This document shows positions 39,369-47,565 of a DNA stretch of 64,000 nucleotides, piece after piece. The position numbers and the translations under genes are program-made. How positions within the stretch are numbered: position 1 is the stretch's first letter; each line of letters starts with the position of its first letter. The notes below the pieces were generated by a model that was given only the letters and a program-made list of their open reading frames with translations, was not told where the DNA came from and ran no database searches. The DNA is from Desulfocurvibacter africanus subsp. africanus DSM 2603. GTDB lineage: Bacteria > Desulfobacterota > Desulfovibrionia > Desulfovibrionales > Desulfovibrionaceae. The stretch lies in NCBI RefSeq assembly GCF_000422545.1, contig NZ_AULZ01000008.1, forward strand, positions 124,001 to 188,000, given 5' to 3'.

Positions 39369-39505
39369 GCTCGGGCTCCTGGCTTCGGATCGACTGTGGA
39401 TATGTGCGGGAACCGGAGTTTTGCTAGCACGCCGGACCGGCCAAGGGAAGCCCCTGCCCGGCGCATCAAGGCGCACGATAAGGGTCGAGACAGCGCTTCT
39501 CGCGA

Positions 39506-42328
39506 TCAGGATATAGCCGCGTCCCGCAAGGCTTGCGCCACCTCGTCCGCGCAATTCCTGTCGAGCTTCTGCCCGTCTCCGTCGCGCACGAAGAAGATAT
39601 CGGCCACGCGCTCGCCCATGGTATCGATCTTGGCCAGGAACACGGACAGGCCAAGGCGGTCCAAAGCCATGGCTAATTCGTACAGCCGGCCTGGCCTGTC
39701 CGCGGCGCGCACCTCCAGCACGGTGTAGAAATCCGAAGCCTCGTTGTCCACGCGCACCTCGGGGCAGGCTGCAGCGCCGGTACGACAGCGGTTGAGCGGC
39801 GAACGACGACGCTCGGCCAGCCGTTCGTCCAGCTTAAGCTTGCCGGTCAAGGCATTTTTGATCCCTAGCCGCACGCGCTCGAAGACCTCCTGGGGTTGCA
39901 GTCGGTCCGGCGGCTCGGCCAAGGTAAATATATCCAGCACCGTGCCGTCGCTCCAGGTGAACACCTCCGCATGCAGGATATTCAGGCCGTGCAGGGACAG
40001 GACCCCGGCCATGGTGGCAAAGAAACGTGGCTGGTTCATGGCCGCCACGGTCAGCTCCCAGGCCTTGGCTCCTTCCAGTCTTCTGGCGCGCACGATCGCC
40101 AGTCCCAGGCCGCCTCGGCCATGGGGCACGCGACGGCGTTCATCCTCCAGCTCCTTGCGGAATTCGAGCACGAGCGGAAAATGCGAGACAATGGTGGCCG
40201 CGTCGAGCGCCTGTACGTAGCGCGGCGGCATGGCCGCCAGAGCAGCTTCCACGAATGTTTGATCATATCCGCCCCTGGCCAGGCCGCGTACCCTGTCGCG
40301 CGTGGTCAGGGCCCTGCGCATGGCGTCGGACGTGGACAACCAGCCGCGCTCCAGCAGCCGGCGGGCCTTGGTGTACAATTCGCCCATGAGCGCGGCCTTC
40401 CAGCCATTCCAGGCCCGTGGTCCAGTGGCCTTGGAGTCGGCCACGGACAGCAGGTGCAGCATGGTCAGACGCGGAAGGCTTTCGGCCGCGCGTGCCACCG
40501 ATGCCGACACTACCTCGTCGCCAAGGTCGGAACGCACGGCCGTGACCGGCAACAACAGGTGCTGACTCACTAGAAAAGTCACGTCTGTTATCATGGACCT
40601 GGGCGCGCCCAGGCGGTCGAGCATGTCACGGGCCAGCACTGCCCCGCGCGCCTCGTGGTCCGGCCCGCCCTTGCCCGCATCGTGCAGCAGTCCGGCCAGG
40701 AACAAGGCGTCGCGCTGCCCGCCGCTCAACTCTTCCAGCAGCGCGCCAAGGCGCGGGTCGCGGGCTAGCACACCCAATTCGCGCACGGCTTCGATGCTGT
40801 GCCGGCCCACGGGATGCTGGTGCAGGCCGTCGAACTGCACGAGATGCTGCGCTTGGCCAAGCTCGGGCAGCAGCACGGCCAGGAAGCCGGTCTCCAGCAT
40901 GGCGGACAGTGCGTCCGCCCCATAAGGCGCGGGCAGAACGCGACGCAGAAAAGACAAGGCCATGGGCGCGGAGGCTACCGTGGCTGGCGCGCGAGCCAGC
41001 CCCTGGCGTACTGCCCGCCTGGATTCCCAAGACAAAGGCTGGCCCGAGAAAGCCATGCGCAAAAAGAGCAGAAAGCCCAGCTCCGGCCAGTCGGCCGGTG
41101 ACGAATACAAGCCGGGGCGCAGGGTTTCATGGCCCAGCAGGCTATCCAGGAGCGCCTCGCGGGCCATGCGCAGGCCAGTCATGGCCGTCTGCACCCCAGC
41201 CAGCAGGCCCTCGGCGGCCAAGCCGGGACTGCCGTCAAAGCCCATGCGCTCCGCCACGGCCGGTTGCAGTTCCTGGTGCAGCACATTGCCTTTGCCGCCG
41301 CCAATGGCGTGCAACTGCGTGCGCACGGTCAGCAGAAACTCCGCGTGCCCCTCCAGCTCTTGCCGTTCTGCCGGCTCGAAGAAGCCCTCGGCCTGCGGAA
41401 AGAGCTTACCCAGCCAAGCCAGGCGATGTGCGTCGCGCAGGCCGCCCGGCCCGCTCTTCAGGTCAGGCTCCAGGCCGGGGGCATCGCCTTCGGGCGCGCT
41501 CTGCGCCAGCCAGGCCGCGAAGTGGCGGGCGTCGATGTGGAGTTGGAATAGCCTCCGGCGGCCGGGGGGAATCATTCCCCCCGGACCCCCTGCAGTATGG
41601 GCCTTGTTGCGCCGACGATGCGTCGGCGCAACAAGGCCCATGGCGAGCTCATGGGAAACTTGGTCAGCCGGTTCGTCCTGCTGACCGGAAATACGGGGTT
41701 CAGGGGTCCATGTCTGGAAATGACCTCCCTGGTGGGAGGAGTTTGAGGAGGGCAGTGCCCTTCCCAAAGCCTTTTGCATGCGTTCCCGCAACTCCCAAAA
41801 TATACCCAAGTCACCGGCTATCAGGCGCATATCCAGGAGCGAGGCCAGCACCTGCGGGTCCTCGGCGGCCAGGTCCAGACATTCCTCGAGGGAACGCACG
41901 CCATGGCCCACGGCCAGGCGCAGGTCCCATAACGGATGGAATAAGTGGCCGGCCAGGCTTTCCATGGCGGTGGGCTCGTCGGGCCCGGTCATGGAATCAG
42001 AACAGGTGGGGGCATCAGGCGAGACGGGCTGATCACTTAAGATTTGTTCGATATGACCATCCCGTGGTCCGGGATCTTCCCGGTACACGAGCAGGACATC
42101 GATGTCCGATCCAGGACAGAGCTGCCGGCGGCCGTAGCCGCCCACGGCCAGCAGGACGAAAGGCGGCTGGAGAGGCGCATCGTCGCGCGTCTCCTCCAGC
42201 CGCCGCCGAAAGTAGTCGTCCATGGCCAACGCAAGCCGGGCCGGTGCGTCGCTGGCTTGGCCGCCTTGGGCCAGCTCGTCCAGGATCTTTCGCCTCGCGG
42301 AGGCCAAGTCCATTGTCGACTCGGTCAT
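39506..42328 (-). CDS. glnD: PII uridylyltransferase GlnD with in-frame repeat-derived insertion
   Basis: GlnD senses glutamine and adds or removes UMP on PII. The 940-residue protein has the nucleotidyltransferase motif GGYGRRQLCPGSDID at 63-77, the LEPDLKSGPGGLRD segment, an HD domain with LLHDAGKGGPDHE near 585-597, and two C-terminal ACT domains from about 730. Typical GlnD has 850-890 residues. The excess is a stretch at about 185-262 (positions 41545-41770) whose DNA is made of module 1 repeat fragments and a perfect 20-bp-stem hairpin. The residues it encodes are low complexity (Arg/Pro/Gly/His) and interrupt the nucleotidyltransferase domain without breaking the frame. Whether uridylylation survives is unknown. 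Confidence 0.94.
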   Translation of the reverse strand: MTESTMDLASARRKILDELAQGGQASDAPARLALAMDDYFRRRLEETRDDAPLQPPFVLLAVGGYGRRQLCPGSDIDVLLVYREDPGPRDGHIEQILSDQPVSPDAPTCSDSMTGPDEPTAMESLAGHLFHPLWDLRLAVGHGVRSLEECLDLAAEDPQVLASLLDMRLIAGDLGIFWELRERMQKALGRALPSSNSSHQGGHFQTWTPEPRISGQQDEPADQVSHELAMGLVAPTHRRRNKAHTAGGPGGMIPPGRRRLFQLHIDARHFAAWLAQSAPEGDAPGLEPDLKSGPGGLRDAHRLAWLGKLFPQAEGFFEPAERQELEGHAEFLLTVRTQLHAIGGGKGNVLHQELQPAVAERMGFDGSPGLAAEGLLAGVQTAMTGLRMAREALLDSLLGHETLRPGLYSSPADWPELGFLLFLRMAFSGQPLSWESRRAVRQGLARAPATVASAPMALSFLRRVLPAPYGADALSAMLETGFLAVLLPELGQAQHLVQFDGLHQHPVGRHSIEAVRELGVLARDPRLGALLEELSGGQRDALFLAGLLHDAGKGGPDHEARGAVLARDMLDRLGAPRSMITDVTFLVSQHLLLPVTAVRSDLGDEVVSASVARAAESLPRLTMLHLLSVADSKATGPRAWNGWKAALMGELYTKARRLLERGWLSTSDAMRRALTTRDRVRGLARGGYDQTFVEAALAAMPPRYVQALDAATIVSHFPLVLEFRKELEDERRRVPHGRGGLGLAIVRARRLEGAKAWELTVAAMNQPRFFATMAGVLSLHGLNILHAEVFTWSDGTVLDIFTLAEPPDRLQPQEVFERVRLGIKNALTGKLKLDERLAERRRSPLNRCRTGAAACPEVRVDNEASDFYTVLEVRAADRPGRLYELAMALDRLGLSVFLAKIDTMGERVADIFFVRDGDGQKLDRNCADEVAQALRDAAIS
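41562..41593 (-). repeat. module 1 repeat fragment inside glnD
   Basis: CCGGGGGG and CCCCCCGG flank AATCATT, followed by ACCCCCTGCAG, a reverse-oriented partial copy of the palindrome seen at 2348 and 42376. It is within the glnD reading frame. Confidence 0.75.
41597..41641. repeat. perfect hairpin with 20-bp stem inside glnD
   Basis: The arms at 41597-41616 and 41622-41641 are exact complements around the loop GATGC. The stem begins ATGGGCCTTG. It is by far the longest perfect stem inside any coding region of the window and sits between two module 1 fragments. Confidence 0.9.
41697..41768 (+). repeat. degenerate module 1 repeat inside glnD
   Basis: This is a plus-oriented copy: GGTTCAGGGGTCC, then CCTCCCTGGTGGGAGGAG, TTTGAGGAGGGC and GCCCTTCCC. 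The order of blocks matches copy A at 2348-2409 with substitutions. It is read through in frame by glnD on the minus strand. Confidence 0.7.
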
Positions 42329-42375
42329 GGGAGCCTAGGCATATGTGTGGCTGAGCATTGCACTTTAAAGCTGCA

Positions 42376-42408
42376 GGGGGTCCGGGGGAAATGATTTCCC
42401 CCGGTCGC
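42376..42408 (+). repeat. module 1 repeat fragment between glnB and glnD
   Basis: GGGGGTCCGGGGGAAATGAT and TTCCCCCGG form a palindrome of the module 1 type. It lies 16 bases downstream of glnB and about 50 bases before glnD, so it is within the operon transcript. Confidence 0.7.
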
Positions 42409-42424
42409 CGAAGGCATATTCCTG

Positions 42425-42787
<363 letters not shown>

Positions 42788-43987
42788 TTAGATCTGGTAT
42801 CCGGCTTCCTTGTGTTCGCTCACGTCAAGGCCGCGAACCTCGTCTTCCTCGCTTATCCTTAGGCCGATGGTGGCGTCCACGAGCTTGAACAGGATGTAGC
42901 TCACGATGAAGCAGAAGGCCCAGGTGGCCACGATGGATACTATCTGTATCCAGACCTGACCGGGGTTGCCGGCGATGAGGCCTTTGGCGTTCATGGTCGC
43001 GAAGATGCCCGTGGCTAATGCGCCCCAGGTGCCGCCCACGCCATGGATGCCCACAACGTCCAGGGCGTCGTCGTACTTGAATTTGCCCTTGAGCATGATG
43101 CCGCCGTAGCACAGCACGCCGGCCACCGCGCCGATGATGATGCCGGCCATGGGCCCCACGAAGCCGGCGGCCGGGGTGATGGCCACCAGGCCAGCCACTG
43201 CGCCGGAAGCGCCGCCCAGGGTCGTGGGCTTGCCGCGGTGGTGCCATTCGACGAAGATCCAACTCATGGCCGCTGCGGCCGAGGCCAAGTGCGTGGCAAC
43301 AAAGGCATTTGCCGCGGTTCCGTTAGCCGCCAGAGCCGAGCCCGCGTTGAAGCCGAACCAGCCGAACCAGAGAATGCCCGCGCCCAGGATGGTCATGGGC
43401 AGGTTGTGCGGCATGAGCGGCTCGCGGCCGAAGCCACGGCGCTTGCCCAGCACCAGGGCGCCGGCCAGGGCAGCCGCCGCGGAGCTCATGTGCACCACCG
43501 CGCCGCCGGCGAAGTCCAGGGCGCCCATCTTGCCCATCCAACCGCCGCCCCAGACCCAGTGGCACATGGGGCTGTAGACCAGGATAAGCCACAGGGTCGA
43601 GAAGACCAGAAAAGCCCCGAAGCGCATGCGTTCGGCAAAGGCTCCGGTAATGAGCGCGGGCGTGATGACCGCGAACATGCACTGGAAGATCATGAAGGCC
43701 GCGTGGGGCAGGTTGTCCACAGGTCCGTTGGCTTCGCCGCCGACGCCGTTCAGGAACAGGTAGTCGAGCCCGCCGATGATCCCGCCGATATCCGATCCGA
43801 AGGAAAGCGAGTACCCGGCCACGGCCCATACGATGGAGGCCAGCCCGAGCAGGGTGAAGCTCTGCATGGTGGTTCCGAGCACGTTCTTGGCCCGGACCAT
43901 GCCAGCATAGAAAAGCGCCAGGCCCGGGGTCATGAACATGACCAGGGCCGCGCTGACCAGTACGAAAGAGGTATCCGCCGCATTCAT
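42788..43987 (-). CDS. amtB: ammonium transporter
   Basis: Amt proteins are trimeric inner-membrane channels for ammonium, regulated by PII. The 399-residue protein has eleven hydrophobic helices and the family motifs DFAGGAVVHMSS (first conserved His) and GVGGTWGAL with GIHGVGG (second His), plus ILWFGWFGFNAGSAL. A signal peptide is not evident; the N-terminus NAADTSFVLVSAALVMFMTPGLALFYAGM is a usual shorter form. The gene leads an amtB-glnB-glnD run and has a sigma-54 type promoter about 46 bases before its ATG, as expected for ammonium-responsive control. A GGGGAGATGG precedes the ATG. Confidence 0.97.
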   Translation of the reverse strand: MNAADTSFVLVSAALVMFMTPGLALFYAGMVRAKNVLGTTMQSFTLLGLASIVWAVAGYSLSFGSDIGGIIGGLDYLFLNGVGGEANGPVDNLPHAAFMIFQCMFAVITPALITGAFAERMRFGAFLVFSTLWLILVYSPMCHWVWGGGWMGKMGALDFAGGAVVHMSSAAAALAGALVLGKRRGFGREPLMPHNLPMTILGAGILWFGWFGFNAGSALAANGTAANAFVATHLASAAAAMSWIFVEWHHRGKPTTLGGASGAVAGLVAITPAAGFVGPMAGIIIGAVAGVLCYGGIMLKGKFKYDDALDVVGIHGVGGTWGALATGIFATMNAKGLIAGNPGQVWIQIVSIVATWAFCFIVSYILFKLVDATIGLRISEEDEVRGLDVSEHKEAGYQI

Positions 43988-44032
43988 TGTCCATCTCCCC
44001 TGTCATTTGTGTAAATGCCGACAGGTGCGCAT

Positions 44033-44049
44033 AGCAACTTGTGGGCCAA
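44033..44049 (-). promoter_or_regulatory. sigma-54 (RpoN) promoter for amtB-glnB-glnD
   Basis: Read on the minus strand the 17-base site is TTGGCCCACAAGTTGCT. It matches the -24/-12 consensus TTGGCAC-N5-TTGCA with GG and GC correctly spaced. It lies 46 bases upstream of amtB, leaving a leader of about 35 bases. Activation by an NtrC-type protein would be expected. Confidence 0.75.
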
Positions 44050-44624
44050 TGATGGACATTATTGTAAGCCATAGCCGTTTGCCTTAAAAGCCGGCATCAA
44101 AAATTTACATTTGTGACTAAACAGCCCGGCAAACCCTGACTAACCTCTATTCCAGGCCTAGACAAATCAGCGGCTTCGACCTTGATTTACATAATTGCCA
44201 TCTTAATATCGTTTTTCAATGCCGACTCAGCCATGACATTCTGCCGAACCAAGCCCATGGATCTCCCGTTTTTTACGCTCAAACGCTCCCATTCACAGGG
44301 AGCCTGCCCATGGGAGAGACCCAGGATGCAGCTCAAAAGCAGCTATTTTCCCGCCGCAAGCGTGCAGTTCGTCTGCTTTTATTATGCGGCGGACTGGAGC
44401 GAAAGAGTCCTGAAAATGTCCCTGCCGTATTTTTACATCCCAAGGAGTGCCTGGACCACTCCCAACCAGTCTCGGGTTTTTCAATTATGTACTATGCTGA
44501 CATACCCGGGCAGCGCCCCCTGCCTGCACCGCAGCCAGGACGCCAAAGCGCTTGCCTTTTGCCTCAAAGCAAGCCACGTGGTAGGCGGTTTGACAACGGC
44601 ATACCGCCGCCTTCAGGAGACGCC
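44050..44624. other. 575-bp intergenic region
   Basis: Between the amtB promoter and the YkgJ-family gene I find no supported gene. The frame of the following gene is open back to 44310, but its composition is not protein-like. A GGCGGT/ACCGCC inverted repeat lies at about 44584-44608, close to the next start codon. NtrC-type enhancer sites may be present but are not obvious. Confidence 0.5.
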
Positions 44625-45446
44625 ATGCAAGAAAAATCCACACAATCCCCCGCGCCTGGCCCTATATCCAGATCCGCATCCGAGCAGGACGCAACTCAGG
44701 CCTTTTTGGAGAGCCTGCCCGAGATCGGGCTCCAGGAAACGTTCCGTTTCGCCTGCCATCCGGGAGTGCGTTGCTTCAATGCCTGCTGCGGGGACCTGAC
44801 CCTGACCATAACGCCCTATGACGCCCTGCGCCTGCGGCGCGCCCTTGGCGAGGACAGTCGGACCTTTATCACCAACCGAGGCACGCTCGTGGTCGCCCCG
44901 GACACCGGCTTCCCCTTGCTCCAGCTCAGAATGATGACCGGTCCTGGCAAGCCATGTCCCTTCGTCACGGCCAAGGGCTGCTCGGTGTACGAGCACCGGC
45001 CGGCGGCTTGCCGCACCTACCCCTTGGGACGGGCCACGCGCCTGACCTCCTCGGGCAACATCGAGCAGCAGTTTTTCCTGGTGCGCGAGGCCCACTGTCG
45101 CGGATTCGAGGAAGAGCGAGACTGGACCCCCGCGATGTGGCTCACGGATCAGGGCCTGGAGGACTACAATCGCTCCAACGACCGGCTCACGGACATCATG
45201 GGCCGTCAGAAGCTGACCGGCCAGCCCATAGCCAACCGGCACACGAACATGGCATTCCTGGCCCTGTATCAGCCGGACAACTTCCACAAGTTCATCGAAG
45301 ATATGAAGATTTTCGAGCGGCTGGATCTGGATGAGGACCGCAAGCGGGCCATATTGGGAGACGAGGAAGAAACCCTGCGTTTCGCCATGGACTGGCTGGA
45401 ATTGGCGCTTTTCGGCAACTGCGCGAACCTGCGGAGGAAAGCATGA
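44625..45446 (+). CDS. YkgJ-family cysteine cluster protein
   Basis: The 273-residue protein has the YkgJ/UPF0153 zinc- or iron-chelating cysteine pattern: Cys44, Cys50, Cys54 and Cys55 ([15 protein letters not shown]), and later Cys111, Cys119 and Cys129 in [22 protein letters not shown]. The last motif is the family signature. Function is not well established; the fold is thought to bind a metal or an Fe-S cluster. The open frame extends upstream, but GGAG six bases before the ATG at 44625 and the loss of protein-like sequence earlier set the start. It overlaps the next gene, rfaE2, by four bases. Confidence 0.88.
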   Translation: MQEKSTQSPAPGPISRSASEQDATQAFLESLPEIGLQETFRFACHPGVRCFNACCGDLTLTITPYDALRLRRALGEDSRTFITNRGTLVVAPDTGFPLLQLRMMTGPGKPCPFVTAKGCSVYEHRPAACRTYPLGRATRLTSSGNIEQQFFLVREAHCRGFEEERDWTPAMWLTDQGLEDYNRSNDRLTDIMGRQKLTGQPIANRHTNMAFLALYQPDNFHKFIEDMKIFERLDLDEDRKRAILGDEEETLRFAMDWLELALFGNCANLRRKA

Positions 45447-45940
45447 GCCCACTACGTCTTCCCGCCAATCCCAAGCTGCGCTCGCGCAGCGAGATCATCG
45501 CCGTGCTGGCTCCCTTGCGGCCGGTGTCGAGCATCGTATTCACCAACGGCTGCTACGATATCCTGCATCCCGGACATGTGGACCTGCTGCAGCGAGCCAG
45601 GTCCATGGGCGATGTGCTCGTGCTCGGACTCAATTCCGACGAATCCGTGCGGCGGCTCAAAGGTCCTACCCGGCCCGTGAATCGCTTGGCCGAACGCGCC
45701 TTTGTCCTGGCCGGTCTGGAGTGCGTGGACTATATCGTGTCCTTTGATGAGGATACCCCGCTTGAGCTTATCAAGGCCGTACAACCGAAGGTTCTGATCA
45801 AGGGCGGGGACTGGAGCGTGGAGAACATCGTGGGCCGGGATGTGGTGGAGGCCGCCGGCGGCAGCGTGCACAGCCTGCCGCTTCTGCCCGGCTATTCGAC
45901 TACCGGGCTCATCCGTCGGCTTTGCCAGCTTGGAGAATAG
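45443..45940 (+). CDS. rfaE2: D-glycero-beta-D-manno-heptose 1-phosphate adenylyltransferase
   Basis: This enzyme makes ADP-heptose for the LPS inner core. The 165-residue protein is a stand-alone nucleotidyltransferase equal to the C-terminal domain of E. coli Hld[27 protein letters not shown] with the HxGH motif, [20 protein letters not shown], and [12 protein letters not shown] near the end. A partner kinase (rfaE1) is not in the window. It starts inside the last four bases of the YkgJ gene (ATGA type overlap), so the two are translated together. It implies an LPS-bearing Gram-negative outer membrane. Confidence 0.94.
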   Translation: MSPLRLPANPKLRSRSEIIAVLAPLRPVSSIVFTNGCYDILHPGHVDLLQRARSMGDVLVLGLNSDESVRRLKGPTRPVNRLAERAFVLAGLECVDYIVSFDEDTPLELIKAVQPKVLIKGGDWSVENIVGRDVVEAAGGSVHSLPLLPGYSTTGLIRRLCQLGE

Positions 45941-45999
45941 CCGGCCTGCTCCGGAGAGGGCCAGCGCAAGCCCGTGTTAAAGCACCTTGTATTTGAACT

Positions 46000-46060
46000 G
46001 GGAGAGATCGCCTCCCTCTCCCAGACCACTACCGGCAGGAGAACTATTCCCCTGCATTCC
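46000..46060 (-). repeat. degenerate module 1 repeat, copy C
   Basis: A reverse-oriented and diverged unit: GGGAGAGATCGCCTCCCTCTCCC, then ACCACTACCGGCAGGAGAA and TTCCCCTGCATTCC. The block order follows copy B, though the palindromes are eroded. It is followed directly by the third 125-bp element. Confidence 0.5.
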
Positions 46061-46068
46061 ATCATTCG

Positions 46069-46193
46069 AGCAGATTGCTTTTAAAACACTCGCTCCGGCG
46101 TTGACGGCGCAAGTGAATTGCGCCTACGCCGAAGCTAGCGGCAAGCCATGCCGACGCATGGCTTGCAGAGCATTTTCAAAAGCAAAATACTCT
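46069..46193 (+). repeat. 125-bp dispersed element with terminal inverted repeats, copy C
   Basis: Third copy, same length and orientation as the other two. It differs from copy B at five positions by hand alignment, most of them near the left end, while the two internal palindromes are intact. It lies in the gap between the converging rfaE2 and Rrf2 genes. Confidence 0.85.
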
Positions 46194-46283
46194 CAAATGG
46201 CCAGGAGCTGGCTCCCGGTATAGTTGCAAGCCGCCGTAGCCAGGGCGAAAAAGATCCGCGCGCTTCTTTCCTGGCTGACGCCA

Positions 46284-46331
46284 GGCAAACAAAAAGAAAA
46301 CGGGTACATCCCCCCTATCTTGATGTACCCG
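46284..46331 (-). terminator. rho-independent terminator of the Rrf2 gene
   Basis: CGGGTACATC at 46301-46310 pairs with GATGTACCCG at 46322-46331. On the minus strand the stem is followed by TTTTCTTTTTGTTT, a textbook tail. It is about 80 bases after the Rrf2-family stop. Confidence 0.85.
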
Positions 46332-46412
46332 CTCCTTGACCCGTGTCCGACAGGGACGCCCTGCCGGCCGTGGCCGGCCGCACGGTTGCCCGTGCGGTGA
46401 TATGGCTCGCTG

Positions 46413-46859
46413 CTACAGCTTCTTGAGGCTGAAATCGCAGCTGAATTGCTTATCCTTGGCCTCGCGTACGAGATCGGCGAACGTAACCGCGTCTAGCGCA
46501 GCGAACATGGCCTCGCTGGCATCGGTCCAGACCTTGCGCATGATGCAATCATCCACATGCTTGCAGATCTGGTCTTCCTGGGCGCACATGGTCAGGGCAT
46601 GATCGCCTTCCAACAGCCGGACCACCTCGCCCACGGAAATCTCCGCAACATCTCGAGCGAGACCGTGCCCACCAGTGGGACCACGCTTGCTGTAGACGTA
46701 TCCGGCTTTCTGCAGCTCGCGCACGAGCTTTTCCAGATACTTCACCGATACATCGAGCCGCACGGCCAAGTCCGAGAGCCGCACTAGGCCCGCGTTGCCG
46801 TAAAGAGCCATGTCCAGGACCATTCTTGCCCCGTAGCGGCTGCGAGTCGAAAGGCGCAT
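46413..46859 (-). CDS. Rrf2-family transcriptional regulator with three conserved cysteines
   Basis: The 148-residue protein has the Rrf2 winged helix-turn-helix (MRLSTRSRYGARMVLDMALY, then LAVRLDVSVKYLEKLVRELQKAGYVYSKRGPTGGHGL) and, after the dimer helix, three cysteines at 92, 99 and 105 placed almost as in IscR (92, 98, 104). This indicates an Fe-S-sensing regulator such as IscR, NsrR or RirA rather than a cysteine-less CymR type. The extra residue between the first two cysteines leaves the exact class open. The start has AAGGAG nine bases before the ATG. A 31-bp inverted repeat lies upstream and may be its operator. Confidence 0.92.
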   Translation of the reverse strand: MRLSTRSRYGARMVLDMALYGNAGLVRLSDLAVRLDVSVKYLEKLVRELQKAGYVYSKRGPTGGHGLARDVAEISVGEVVRLLEGDHALTMCAQEDQICKHVDDCIMRKVWTDASEAMFAALDAVTFADLVREAKDKQFSCDFSLKKL

Positions 46860-46898
46860 GGGGACTTCTCCTTCAAGGACCGGCTCGTTCCGTCCGGC

Positions 46899-46929
46899 CC
46901 AATTCCCTACCAAAACAGTATGGAATTGG
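46899..46929. promoter_or_regulatory. inverted repeat upstream of Rrf2 gene, candidate operator
   Basis: CCAATTCC and GGAATTGG are exact complements separated by 15 bases, 40 bases upstream of the Rrf2 start. Minus-strand CATACT inside the spacer could be a -10. Position and symmetry suit autoregulation by a dimeric winged-helix protein. Confidence 0.5.
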
Positions 46930-47059
46930 CAAGTGGCTTAAGAAGCCTTTTTCACAAACCTGCGCACGAGCCAGTTTACACGCTTCATGATTATCGCTTT
47001 CGCCATGGCAGGCTGTCTCGGCAGGCGGGTTCCGTATTCCACCATTACATCCAACGCTG

Positions 47060-47485
47060 CTAGGCCGCCGCCAAATGGGCTTCTTCCACGCGGCGGGCAA
47101 CATACTCCAGTAACTCCAGGTTTGTCCCGTCCACATCGAAACAGAGGCCATCCTCGCCCAGCAATCCGCCAGGCACGAAATCACCCAATTCTTGCGGGTC
47201 GCTGACGGTTTCGCCATAGAAACAGACGGACAGCCAGCGCTCGGCCGGGTCTTCGCCCACGACATCCATGAGCAGAAAGAGCGGCCTGACGGATTGGTCC
47301 AGACGCCGCACGCGCAATGAATGGCTGATGCCCGGCCTGGCCAGGTACTGGATTTCCGTATCGCCGAGAAAGTCGATACGCGTGAGGATCATCTGCAAGG
47401 CCTTGCGGGCGGCCCCGCCACCCTGGGCAGCCCAGCTCTCCAGAAATGCTTGCAGGTCCGCCGCGATGGTTTGCTCGCTTGTCAT
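47060..47485 (-). CDS. hypothetical protein
   Basis: The 141-residue soluble protein starts MTSEQTIAADLQAFLESWAAQGGGAARKAL. It has mixed alpha/beta character with a helical beginning, a strand-rich centre (ISHSLRVRRLDQSVRPLFLLMDVVG) and a helical acidic end. No signal peptide, membrane segment or cysteine motif is seen, and I do not recognise a family. It reads toward the Rrf2 gene with a 200-base gap, and it may or may not be linked to that regulator. An AGGTGTGACAC precedes the ATG. The amino-acid usage is clearly that of a real gene. Confidence 0.8.
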   Translation of the reverse strand: MTSEQTIAADLQAFLESWAAQGGGAARKALQMILTRIDFLGDTEIQYLARPGISHSLRVRRLDQSVRPLFLLMDVVGEDPAERWLSVCFYGETVSDPQELGDFVPGGLLGEDGLCFDVDGTNLELLEYVARRVEEAHLAAA

Positions 47486-47565
47486 GTGTCACACCTACCC
47501 TGTCGCATATTGAGTATTCAACGCATCAGCATGGATCAATGGATATACCGATATGAGAGGGATGA

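Noticed and set aside
44182-44799. 205-residue plus-strand frame upstream of and into the YkgJ gene
   Set aside because: No ribosome-binding site, unusual composition, and it runs out of frame into a well-supported gene.
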